Source: Cohnella fermenti (GTDB lineage Bacteria > Bacillota > Bacilli > Paenibacillales > Paenibacillaceae). Taken from it: a stretch of 64,000 nt of DNA. The stretch's first letter is position 1, and each line of letters begins with the position of its first letter. A program made the translations under genes and the position numbers. Under the pieces are notes generated by a model. It was given only the letters and a program-made list of their open reading frames with translations. It did no database searches and had not been told where the DNA came from. Positions 1-7,272 of the stretch are shown piece after piece. The stretch lies in the NCBI RefSeq assembly GCF_004801405.1, contig NZ_SSOB01000022.1, positions 78,745-142,744 of the forward strand. Reading direction: 5' to 3'.

Positions 1-6
1 TATATC

Positions 7-465
7 TTAAGCGATCATGACCTGAATCTCAAGCTCTCCGATTCCGTCCATAATGAGCGGAACCGCTAATGCCCTGCCCGATGCGAGCGAATCGAACACC
101 GAAGAATGGACCACGCGCGGCGGCGTAATATCGACCTGAACGCCCTGGTTGTACAGCATCGTGCTCGCGTTGCCGCTGATCATGTTGCCAAGCTCGGAGA
201 TGGCGCTCTTGCCGATCTCGTCGATCTCGGTAATCGTGAACCCGCCCATCATGGCCGAGATAATCTTAAGCGCGACAGTCTCGCTCAGGCCGAAGACGAT
301 GTTGCCGCTCATCTGACCCGTCATTCCGATCTGAATCCAGACGTAATGATCGATAAATTGAATGTCCTTTACACTAAGCTGTCCAGTGCTGGGCTTGATT
401 TGGACCATCTGCTCGATGACATGACGCGCGGATTCAAGAAACGGGTTAATGAACTCAGCCTTCAC
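7..465 (-). CDS. cheX: CheX-like chemotaxis phosphatase (CheC/CheX/FliY family)
   Basis: 152 residues, the usual size of CheX. The family dephosphorylates CheY-P in the chemotaxis pathway in the cytoplasm. The sequence has the family helix with the E-x2-N pattern (ISELGNMISGNA, about residues 88-100) that carries the catalytic Glu/Asn pair, followed by the beta-rich C-terminal half. The GTG start is set by AAGGAGG nine bases upstream. No other chemotaxis gene is adjacent; the nearest is a methyl-accepting receptor at 7.3 kb. Family assignment is firm. The phosphatase role is inferred from the family. Confidence 0.85.
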   Translation of the reverse strand: MKAEFINPFLESARHVIEQMVQIKPSTGQLSVKDIQFIDHYVWIQIGMTGQMSGNIVFGLSETVALKIISAMMGGFTITEIDEIGKSAISELGNMISGNASTMLYNQGVQVDITPPRVVHSSVFDSLASGRALAVPLIMDGIGELEIQVMIA

Positions 466-593
466 GACTGATCGCCTCCTTGCCGTATTGGCTGCCTAAT
501 TCCGAACCATCATTTTCCTATTAAGCTCATTATACTGAATGAACGGGAACAAGTACACTTTTTTTTACTGTCCCAAGGGCTTTATGCATAGAA

Positions 594-607
594 AATTGTC
601 GACAATT
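594..607. promoter_or_regulatory. 14-bp perfect palindrome AATTGTCGACAATT
   Basis: A perfect inverted repeat in the 169-bp gap between padR (ends at 635, minus strand) and cheX. It could be an operator for an unseen regulator or part of a weak terminator after padR. Only the palindrome itself is observed. Confidence 0.3.
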
Positions 608-634
608 GGCGCCTCATGGTACTTTATGTCTAGT

Positions 635-1222
635 CTAATCTCTCCCCCGCTCAAGCTCCTCTGTCCGATCCACGCGCAGCGGAGAGGGATCAAGCCGCCC
701 CGCTCTCGCATCCTCCAGCACGTCCGCCAGCCACTTCTCCTCCGCCCGGCCGTAGCCGATCATCCCCTCGATCATCCGCACCGAACCCGTCGGCATCTTG
801 CGGCCACGAAGCTCCAGCGCCTCCTCCAGGCGGGCGATCCGCCGCCGGCAAGCGTCCAGTTGCCGGCTCGCGACGTCTGCGACGACGCTTGGCTCCGCGT
901 GGCGCAGGAACGGCATCGCCATCATCATCGGATGCTGCGGGTATGCCTCCTTCTCCATCTGCTCTTGCATCAGCTCCCGCAGCACGCCCCTGCCCTTGTC
1001 GGTGATCCGATAGATCGTCCGGTCGCGGCGCGGTTGCCCGGGAGCGGCTTCGACCGCCTCGATGCAGCCGCTCTCGCGAAGCTGATCGACCGCGTAGTAG
1101 AGCGAACCGTCTTGCAGCCGGAACGACGCGTTCCAATTGCGCTTCTTCATCGTCTGGCGAATCTCGTACGGGTGCTGCGGGTTCTCCATCAGAAGACCGA
1201 GCACCATCAGCTTCATCGACAT
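635..1222 (-). CDS. PadR-family transcriptional regulator
   Basis: 195 residues. The N-terminal PadR winged helix is clear (MSMKLMVLGLL, HPYEIRQTM, then GSLYYAVDQL and a wing with TIYRITDKG, about residues 1-85). A helical C-terminal half follows (85-195), as in the longer PadR proteins, where it forms the dimer. It starts four bases after the stop of the MFS efflux gene, so the two form one transcription unit and it very likely represses its own operon. Tandem repeats next to the operon promoter are candidate operators. The ligand is unknown. Confidence 0.9.
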   Translation of the reverse strand: MSMKLMVLGLLMENPQHPYEIRQTMKKRNWNASFRLQDGSLYYAVDQLRESGCIEAVEAAPGQPRRDRTIYRITDKGRGVLRELMQEQMEKEAYPQHPMMMAMPFLRHAEPSVVADVASRQLDACRRRIARLEEALELRGRKMPTGSVRMIEGMIGYGRAEEKWLADVLEDARAGRLDPSPLRVDRTEELERGRD

Positions 1223-1226
1223 CCCT

Positions 1227-2753
1227 TCACCCTCGCTTCGGCGAAGGCTCGCCGGACCGGGCGAGCCGCGCGCTTCCCATCAGCAGCGCGAACAAGAGCG
1301 CGGCGGCGGGAAGGATAACCGACCACTGGAAGATGAACAGAATCGAATTGCCCAGCTTGTGCAGCAGCTCGCCGAGCACCTCGTCCGGAATTCCCATCTT
1401 CGCCTGGGCGACCGGGTCGAGCAGAGCCTGTCCGCCTTTGATCTTCTCGGTCATCTCCGCGCCGGCCCCCGGCATCGCCCGCACGCTCGACTGGAAGTGC
1501 TCCTTCTGCAGCGCCCCGAACACCGTCACCCCCAAGGCCGAACCAATCGTGCGGAAAAACGTGATAAGAGAAGAAGCGGAGCCTTTGTACTGAGGAGGAA
1601 CGGAGTTCAGCGTCGAGATGTTCAGCAGCGAGAACGAGATGCCGATGCCCAGGCCTATCACGATCATATAGAGCGTAATAATGAGACGGGTCGATTCCAG
1701 GTTCATGACGAAGCCGAGAAGGAAGCAGCCGAGAAGCAGCGTCAGCGCCGACAGCAACATCGAATTGCGGTAAGGGAACTTCGACGCGACCCTTCCGCCG
1801 ATCTGGCTGCTTACGACGACGCCGAGCATCATCGGGGTCAGCACCGAGCTCGTCTCGGTCGCCGTCTTGTGGAACACGCCCTGAATGAACAGCGGGATGT
1901 AGGTAGCCGCCGCAATCATCACTCCCCCGTACAGGAAGCTGATCATCATGCTGCTCGTGAACACCCGGTTCTTGAACAGGCCAAGGGCGATAATCGGCTC
2001 CTTCGCCATGCGCTCCCTCGCCAGGAATGCCAGCAGCAGCACGCCGGAAGCGACGAAGAACGAGATGATTTTCCACGAATCCCATGCCCAGCCGTCCGAG
2101 CCTCCGAGCTCCAACGCGAACATCAGGAACAGAACGCAGGCCGCCAGCAGAATCGCTCCGATCCAGTCGATCATCGCCTTCCGGTGATTTGGCGACTCCT
2201 TGTACCCCCGCAGAACGAACAGGAATGACAGCAGGCCGATCGGCACATTGATATAGAAGATCCAGCGCCAACTGATGTTGTCCGTGATGAGGGCGCCCAG
2301 AATCGGACCGAAGACGCTCGACATGCCGAACACGGCGCCGAACAGCCCCATCATCTTGCCGCGCTTCTCCTGAGGGAACAGGTCAAAAATAATCGTGAAT
2401 ACAATCGGAGTCAGCGATCCCGCTCCCACCCCTTGGATGGCCCGATAGACAATCAGTTGCTCCATGTTCGCGGCCGTGCCGCACAGGACGGAGCCGAAGA
2501 CGAACAGCGTAAGCCCCATGAGGAAGAACCGCTTCCTCCCGTACATGTCGGACAGCTTCCCGAAGATCGGGGTCGAGACGACCATCGCGATCATGTAAGC
2601 CGAGTACACCCAGACGAACTTGTCCAAGCCTCCGAGCTTCTCGATAATGCCGGCCATCGCCGTCGAGACGATCGTCTGATCGAGCGCCGAACAGAACAGC
2701 CCCAGCAACAAGCCCGCGATGACGAGCTTGACATTGCTTTGCGATTTATCCAT
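1227..2753 (-). CDS. MFS drug efflux transporter, DHA2 (EmrB/QacA) family
   Basis: About 508 residues with 14 predicted membrane segments, the DHA2 arrangement. Visible motifs are the loop 2-3 motif (FGKLSDMYGRKRFF) and antiporter motif C-like glycines (GPILGALITDNISW). The protein should export hydrophobic or cationic compounds using the proton gradient. I start it at MDKSQSN because GGAGG lies four bases before this ATG; a longer frame would add eight residues that are the ribosome binding site itself. It is co-transcribed with padR. Substrates cannot be read from the sequence. Confidence 0.92.
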   Translation of the reverse strand: MDKSQSNVKLVIAGLLLGLFCSALDQTIVSTAMAGIIEKLGGLDKFVWVYSAYMIAMVVSTPIFGKLSDMYGRKRFFLMGLTLFVFGSVLCGTAANMEQLIVYRAIQGVGAGSLTPIVFTIIFDLFPQEKRGKMMGLFGAVFGMSSVFGPILGALITDNISWRWIFYINVPIGLLSFLFVLRGYKESPNHRKAMIDWIGAILLAACVLFLMFALELGGSDGWAWDSWKIISFFVASGVLLLAFLARERMAKEPIIALGLFKNRVFTSSMMISFLYGGVMIAAATYIPLFIQGVFHKTATETSSVLTPMMLGVVVSSQIGGRVASKFPYRNSMLLSALTLLLGCFLLGFVMNLESTRLIITLYMIVIGLGIGISFSLLNISTLNSVPPQYKGSASSLITFFRTIGSALGVTVFGALQKEHFQSSVRAMPGAGAEMTEKIKGGQALLDPVAQAKMGIPDEVLGELLHKLGNSILFIFQWSVILPAAALLFALLMGSARLARSGEPSPKRG

Positions 2754-2773
2754 GGTTCCTCCGCCTTTGCCGT

Positions 2774-2808
2774 TCAATTTTACTCAAATCAATTTTACTC
2801 AAATTTGA
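2774..2808. promoter_or_regulatory. Tandem 15-bp operator-like repeats before the MFS-padR operon
   Basis: TCAATTTTACTCAAA occurs twice in perfect tandem (2774-2788, 2789-2803) and runs into the palindrome TCAAATTTGA (2799-2808). The block lies just downstream of the predicted start of transcription of the MFS-padR operon, the right place for a PadR operator. Binding is inferred. Confidence 0.45.
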
Positions 2809-2822
2809 ATGATCACCTTGCT

Positions 2823-2850
2823 AGTATAACTAATTGTTGGAAGGAAGCAA
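2823..2850 (-). promoter_or_regulatory. Sigma-A-type promoter of the MFS-padR operon
   Basis: Read on the minus strand: TTGCTT (2850-2845), a 16-bp spacer, TATACT (2828-2823). It is divergent from the LysR promoter at 2860-2888. Confidence 0.5.
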
Positions 2851-2859
2851 CGATTATTT

Positions 2860-2888
2860 TTGCTCCTTGGCACGGGATCACCTATAAT
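2860..2888 (+). promoter_or_regulatory. Sigma-A-type promoter of the LysR gene
   Basis: TTGCTC (2860-2865), a 17-bp spacer and a consensus TATAAT (2883-2888), about 80 bp before the LysR start codon. Its -35 element is ten bases from that of the MFS-padR operon, so the two promoters may affect each other. Confidence 0.6.
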
Positions 2889-2965
2889 AAAGGAAGCATA
2901 TAAACTTTTTTTGTTGGACGAGGCTCGACGATAAATTTATTTATGAGGGAGAAAGGGGCGGTTCA

Positions 2966-3868
2966 TTGAATATTAGCCAGTTGGAGACGCTGCTAACCAT
3001 CTCGAAGACGCTCAGCTTCCGCAAGGCCGGCGAACTGCTCAATCTGACCCAGCCCGCCGTATCCGCCCAGATCAAGAGCCTGGAGGACGAATTCCGCGTC
3101 ACCCTCGTCGATCGCAACCATCCGGTGACGCTGACGGACCGGGGCAAGGTGTTCCTCGAGCACGCCGAACGAATGCTGACGATCGTCGAAGAGCTGAAGC
3201 AGAAGCTGTCCGATCTTGAGCATGTCCCCCAAGGGCACATCATCCTGGGCACGACAACGTCCATCGCCATTCAGATTCTTCCGCGGGTGTTGTCCTACTT
3301 CCAGAACCAATTCCCGCTCATCAAGACGTCCATCCAATCGATGGTCTCCACCCAGGTCATGGCCAGCGTGGAGAACGGCACCATCGACATCGGCATCGGC
3401 TATCTGAACGAGAAGCACCCCCAGGTCGAGACGTCCGTGCTGTACTACGACACGTTCGAGCTCGTCGTCTCGCCCAAGCACCCGCTCGCGAAGCTGCCTC
3501 ACATCACCATCGATATGCTGAAGGATGTGCCGCTTATCCTGCTCTCTCCGGACACGCTGGGAAGACGGTTCTCGGACCGGGTGTTCCTCAAGCACCATAT
3601 GCAGCCCAACATCGCGATGGAGCTGAGCAGCAGCGAGGAAGTGAAGCGGATGGCGGAGCTTAACCTTGGAGCCGCCATCGTATCGAAGCTGTCGATCGCA
3701 AGCGAAGTGCGCAACGGCACGCTTAAGATGATTCCCGTCACCGAGCTTGAGGTCGCGCACCCGGTCGGCGTCATCACGAAGTCCGGCCGCTACAAGAACA
3801 GCGCCATGCGGCAATTCCTGAACGACCTCAAGGGAATGCCGGAAGACCAGTTTATCGGCAGCGAATAG
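2966..3868 (+). CDS. LysR-family transcriptional regulator
   Basis: 300 residues, typical length. The N-terminal helix-turn-helix is intact (SFRKAGELLNLTQPAVSAQI, about residues 16-35), followed by the linker helix and a periplasmic-binding-protein-like effector domain (about 90-295). The start is TTG, supported by a GAGAAAGGGG ribosome site. It is divergent from the MFS-padR operon and upstream of the histidinol-phosphatase gene, so either may be a target. The effector is not identifiable. Confidence 0.9.
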   Translation: MNISQLETLLTISKTLSFRKAGELLNLTQPAVSAQIKSLEDEFRVTLVDRNHPVTLTDRGKVFLEHAERMLTIVEELKQKLSDLEHVPQGHIILGTTTSIAIQILPRVLSYFQNQFPLIKTSIQSMVSTQVMASVENGTIDIGIGYLNEKHPQVETSVLYYDTFELVVSPKHPLAKLPHITIDMLKDVPLILLSPDTLGRRFSDRVFLKHHMQPNIAMELSSSEEVKRMAELNLGAAIVSKLSIASEVRNGTLKMIPVTELEVAHPVGVITKSGRYKNSAMRQFLNDLKGMPEDQFIGSE

Positions 3869-3915
3869 CTTTTAAGGTAAATTTATTTGGGAAAAGCCGA
3901 GGAGGAAGCGCCACT

Positions 3916-4731
3916 ATGGCCAAGTTCGACCTGCACACGCACCATGACCGCTGCGGCCACGCAGACGGCGTCATCGAAGATTACATCCGTTCGGCGATCG
4001 AAGCCGGGATGACCGCGATCGGCATCTCCGATCATTCTCCCTACTTCGCGCATCCGGAGGAGCAGCCCTTCCCCGGAATCGCCATGGCCCGCAGCGAGTT
4101 CCCGAATTACATCGCCCAGGTGCTCGAGCTGAAGGAGCGCTACAAGGACAAGATCGACGTGCTGCTCGGCGTGGAATCCGATTATTTCCCGGAATCGATC
4201 GAGCTGTACCGCAGCGAATACGCCAAGTATCCGTTCGATTACATTATCGGCTCGGTCCATCAGACAAGAGGCATCAGCATCTTCAACCGCAACCGCTGGA
4301 ACAACCTTGAGCCCGCCGTGCAGACCATTGAGAAAAGGCATTATTACGAGCTGATCCGCGACTCCGCGAACACCGGCCTGTTCCAGGTTCTCGGCCATAT
4401 CGACGCCATGAAGGCGTACTATCCCGCGTTCTCGGACATCCGCGGGGCGGAGGCCGAGATCGACGAGGCGCTTCAGGCGGTCGCGGCGAACGATATCGCG
4501 CTCGAGATCAACACAAGCGGCAAGACGAAGGACGTCGGCGGCTGGTATCCGTCGGACGCCATCCTTGAGCGTGCGCTGCACTTCGGGGCGGACGTGACCT
4601 TCGGCTCCGACGCCCACAAGCCGTCCCGCGTCGGCGACGAATGGGACGACGTCCGCAAGCGGCTGAAGGAGATCGGCTTCGCGCGCTGGGTGTACTTCAA
4701 GGAGAAGCGGAAGATCGTCGCTCCTCTGTGA
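3916..4731 (+). CDS. hisK: Histidinol-phosphatase, PHP family (HisK/HisJ type)
   Basis: 271 residues. It hydrolyses L-histidinol phosphate to histidinol, the penultimate part of histidine biosynthesis. The PHP metal-site motifs are in order: DLHTHHDRCGHA (5-16), ISDHSPYF, LGVESDYFPE, IGSVHQ, LGHIDAMK, and the terminal FGSDAHKP. The start has a GAGGAAG ribosome site. It is not within a his operon; the flanking genes are a LysR regulator and a transporter. PHP enzymes of this size are nearly all histidinol-phosphatases, but activity on another phosphate ester cannot be excluded. Confidence 0.85.
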   Translation: MAKFDLHTHHDRCGHADGVIEDYIRSAIEAGMTAIGISDHSPYFAHPEEQPFPGIAMARSEFPNYIAQVLELKERYKDKIDVLLGVESDYFPESIELYRSEYAKYPFDYIIGSVHQTRGISIFNRNRWNNLEPAVQTIEKRHYYELIRDSANTGLFQVLGHIDAMKAYYPAFSDIRGAEAEIDEALQAVAANDIALEINTSGKTKDVGGWYPSDAILERALHFGADVTFGSDAHKPSRVGDEWDDVRKRLKEIGFARWVYFKEKRKIVAPL

Positions 4732-4737
4732 CATCGC

Positions 4738-4855
4738 CGGGGCGGGCGCGGGCGGATGCGACCATTCCCTCTGATCACCCCTGGCGCGGGCGGATGCGAC
4801 CATTCCCTCTGATCACCCCTGGCGCGGGCGAATGCGACCATCCCCCTGATCCGGC
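4738..4855. repeat. Three tandem 38-bp repeats
   Basis: GATGCGACCATTCCC-type units begin at 4755, 4793 and 4831, each followed by CTGATCACCCC and a GGCGCGGGCG linker. The first two copies are nearly identical and the third is slightly shorter. The block begins directly after the hisK stop and does not share the 51-52 bp period of the arrays beyond it. Confidence 0.85.
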
Positions 4856-4864
4856 AAGCCGTCC

Positions 4865-5050
4865 GATTTTATGTGATTTTTCACATTCGTCGGCCCGGAT
4901 TTCGCTGGATCTCGGCGTTTTATGTGATTTTTCGCATACATCCGGCATTCCGAGCCGGAATTGCCGCCATGTATGTGAATTTTCACATTCGTTGTACCTC
5001 GCAGCCCCTTTTTCCTCCGACTGTATGTGATTTTTCGCATATAATTGGTC
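4865..5050 (+). repeat. Phased palindrome array, family 1, cluster A (four units)
   Basis: Cores ATGTGATTTTTCACAT, ATGTGATTTTTCGCAT, ATGTGAATTTTCACAT and ATGTGATTTTTCGCAT begin at 4871, 4922, 4973 and 5025 (steps 51, 51, 52). The spacers match those of the other clusters. The third spacer (CAGCCCCTTTTTC) is shared only with cluster F. Cluster A lacks the usual closing unit. It lies between two plus-strand genes. Confidence 0.9.
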
Positions 5051-5064
5051 AACTGTCGCCCCCT

Positions 5065-5100
5065 AAACAAAAAAAGAGAGCTCTTCGCCGGGAAGAGCTC
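5065..5100 (-). terminator. Terminator-like hairpin facing left
   Basis: GAGCTCTTC/GAAGAGCTC form a perfect 9-bp stem (5078-5086, 5092-5100) followed on the minus strand by a run of seven T. No minus-strand gene feeds it, so it may stop antisense transcription entering cluster A. A second short hairpin, CTCAAGA/TCTTGAG, lies at 5101-5127. Confidence 0.45.
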
Positions 5101-5243
5101 CTCAAGAATATGAAAAGGGGGTCTTGAGAACATTGTAGCCAAGGAGTGCAACAGCGGAGTAACAGCTATATTTCAATTGTGTAACAAAAGCGGACTTGTA
5201 CCAAAAACAGGCCTTCTTATTCCCGCCGGGGCGGTGTTGCAAG

Positions 5244-6185
5244 TTGTTATGGTTTCTTAGCGCGATAGGCAGCGCCCTCGTCTTCGGACTGGCGGGCCTG
5301 TTCATGAAGATCAGCCAGATGCGAAGCGGTTCCGCCGGCTCGCTGCTTCTCGGGCTGTATACGGCCGGCACTCTCGGCTTCTGGGGACAAGCCCTGCTGA
5401 ATCATCATTGGACCCCGCTTGACTGGCGGATCTGGATTGCCGGAGCGATCGTCGGCCTCGGCTCCGCCTGGGGCAATCTGCTGTTCATGAAGGCGCTCGA
5501 CTACGGCCCCGCCAGCTTGACGTCGCCGCTGACGAACGCCAACATCCTGCTCGTCATCGCGATGGGCGCGATCTGGTACGGCGAGCCGCTCCAGCCGATC
5601 GCCGCCGTCGGCGTCGTCTGCCTGCTCTTCGCGGTGCTGCTGGCGATCCGCAACGAGGGCTCGTACGCCGTGAAGAGCAGCCGCTGGTACGGCCTCGTTC
5701 TGCTTGCTATGCTGCTGTTTTTCTTCCGTAACGGCGGCTTGAAGGTGACGGACGCGCTGGGACTCGACAACACCAATGTCCTGTGGTCGGGTTATCTGTT
5801 GTCATGGCTCTGGTTCGCCGTTAGCTCGCGCAAGGAGGCTTCGGGTTCTCGTTCGGACGCAGAGTCGCGTTCGAGCGTGAGGGCGGGGTCGAGGGCGGAA
5901 CCGAAGGCGAAGTCAAGGGCGGGAGCGGATGTAAGCGCGGGGGCCTCTCCCGCTCGCACCGGCTTCCTCTGGGGGCTTGTCGCCGGCGTATGCTCCTATG
6001 GGGGCCTTCAGCTATACGCTTCGGCGCTCGGCGAAGGCCCTTCGCACCTGGTCGCCCCCATCTTCGCCACCAACGGCCTCGTTGTCGCTCTGGGCTCCGT
6101 GCTGCTCTACCGCGAGCGGCTTACCGTCCTCCAGTGGGGAGCGTTCGCTTTCCTCATGCTCGGACTGGTGCTTGTCCGGATCTGA
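5244..6185 (+). CDS. EamA/DMT-family membrane transporter
   Basis: About 313 residues with ten predicted membrane segments in two EamA repeats. The first repeat runs to about residue 140 and ends with the conserved LTSPLTNANILLV region. The second repeat is split by a hydrophilic insert of about 45 residues rich in Ser, Arg, Glu and Ala (about residues 185-230), which is unusual for the family. I chose the TTG at 5244 (MLWFLSAIG) over a TTG at 5196 because the protein then begins with its first membrane helix and a GGGGCGG motif lies upstream. Substrate unknown. Confidence 0.8.
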   Translation: MLWFLSAIGSALVFGLAGLFMKISQMRSGSAGSLLLGLYTAGTLGFWGQALLNHHWTPLDWRIWIAGAIVGLGSAWGNLLFMKALDYGPASLTSPLTNANILLVIAMGAIWYGEPLQPIAAVGVVCLLFAVLLAIRNEGSYAVKSSRWYGLVLLAMLLFFFRNGGLKVTDALGLDNTNVLWSGYLLSWLWFAVSSRKEASGSRSDAESRSSVRAGSRAEPKAKSRAGADVSAGASPARTGFLWGLVAGVCSYGGLQLYASALGEGPSHLVAPIFATNGLVVALGSVLLYRERLTVLQWGAFAFLMLGLVLVRI

Positions 6186-6214
6186 GAAGCAGGAAAGCCC
6201 CCCCCCCTCCTTTC

Positions 6215-6460
6215 GACGCTCCGTCCCGACCGTGTGCGCAGTTAAACTGCCTTCTTCTCCTCTTCGCCGCTCCTCCCGGCTCAGATGCGCAGGTTGGTTA
6301 CTCTCTTTCTCCATCCGACGCTCCGTCCCGACCGTGTGCGCAGTTAAACTGCCTTCTTCTCCCCTTCGCCGCTCCGTCCGGCTCAGATGCGCAAGTTGGT
6401 TACTCTTTTCCTCCAATCGACGCTCTATCCCGACCGTGTGCGCAGTTAAACTGCCTGCTC
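6215..6460 (+). repeat. Phased array, family 4 (five units, 51-bp period)
   Basis: TGCGCA motifs begin at 6235, 6286, 6337, 6388 and 6439, a step of exactly 51. Units 1, 3 and 5 carry GTGTGCGCAGTTAAACTGCC with the palindrome GCAGTTAAACTGC; units 2 and 4 carry the related CAGATGCGCAGGTTGGTTAC form. The units therefore alternate between two types. The array starts about 30 bases after the EamA stop and ends 140 bases before hxlR. Confidence 0.85.
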
Positions 6461-6599
6461 TCGTGCAGCTCACGCTGTACCGGATTCCTTCCGGTTTCTT
6501 TAAGGCCCTTCTCTCTCATTGTCCACTTTATTTTTTATAGTATCTTCTTTCTTTTCTGCAACGTATATGCTATGATATTGAGAGAAAGGGGGGAGTCCG

Positions 6600-6908
6600 A
6601 TGGACTATACCAAGATGTGCTCCAAGTATGAATCCGCGGCAGAGCTGCTGGGCAAGAAGTGGACCGGTCTTATCATCCGAGTCATGATGGGCGGGCCGAA
6701 GCGATTCAAGGACATCAAGGAGCAAATCCCCGACATGAGCGACAAGATGCTGACCGATCGAATGAAGGAATTGGAATCGCATGGCATTATTACACGTACC
6801 GTGTATCCCGAGATGCCGGTGCGTATCGAATACGAATTGACCGACAAAGGCCGGGATCTCGAAGGCGTCACCAATTCGATTCAAGCGTGGGGCGAGAAGT
6901 GGATGTAG
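6600..6908 (+). CDS. HxlR-family winged-helix regulator
   Basis: 102 residues. A compact HxlR domain fills the protein: one N-terminal cysteine (MDYTKMCSKYESAAELLGKKW), then the conserved GGPKRFKDIKEQIPDMSDKM and the wing residues VRIEYELTDKG. Proteins with this N-terminal Cys often sense aldehydes or oxidants, but that is inference here. The ribosome site GGGGGGAG precedes the ATG. The gene is monocistronic, ended by a strong terminator, and no obvious target gene is divergent from it. Confidence 0.9.
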   Translation: MDYTKMCSKYESAAELLGKKWTGLIIRVMMGGPKRFKDIKEQIPDMSDKMLTDRMKELESHGIITRTVYPEMPVRIEYELTDKGRDLEGVTNSIQAWGEKWM

Positions 6909-6919
6909 CAGCATGTCTT

Positions 6920-6966
6920 AAAAGGAACCGTCAGGGCGCTTGTCCCTGACGGTTCCTTTTATTTTC
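6920..6966 (+). terminator. Rho-independent terminator of hxlR
   Basis: A 16-bp perfect stem (AAAGGAACCGTCAGGG, 6921-6936, pairing with 6944-6959) with a 7-base loop and a T-rich tail. Cluster B begins 33 bases beyond it. Confidence 0.9.
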
Positions 6967-6992
6967 ACTCGCTGTGCTGCCTGCGGGTTACG

Positions 6993-7180
6993 ATTTTTAT
7001 GCGGTTTTTCACATTCGTTGGCTTAGAGTTGGCGGGAATCGAGACGTTTTATGTGGTTTTTCGCATATATACGGCAACGCGGGCCGGAATTTTCTCTATG
7101 TATGTTATTTTTCACATACAATCGCTCAAACGGCCCGTTATCGCGCTGCTCGAATGTGAAATTTCACATAAATTCCCGGC
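6993..7180 (+). repeat. Phased palindrome array, family 1, cluster B (four units)
   Basis: Cores begin at 6999, 7051, 7102 and 7154 (steps 52, 51, 52). The last core is the perfect 16-bp palindrome ATGTGAAATTTCACAT. This cluster is a good reference for the four-unit form: spacer 1 TCGTTGGCTT..GACGTTTT, spacer 2 ATATACGGC..GGGCCGGAATT, spacer 3 AATCGCTCAAAC..CCGTTATCG. It lies between convergent genes (hxlR and the chemoreceptor). Confidence 0.92.
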
Positions 7181-7272
7181 ATCCGGCAGTATAGGCGGCT
7201 GGCGGCTTCACCAGCTTCAGCAGCGGCCGTCCCTAGCTCGAATGGGCCGCCGCCGCGCCGCCTCCATCGCCG

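Noticed and set aside
635..2271. Long open frames opposite padR, the MFS gene and most other genes
   Set aside because: Antisense shadows caused by high GC content; the sense frames have recognisable families and ribosome sites.
5100..5243. Guanidine or other riboswitch ahead of the EamA transporter
   Set aside because: Two short hairpins are present, but none of the conserved ykkC/mini-ykkC blocks.
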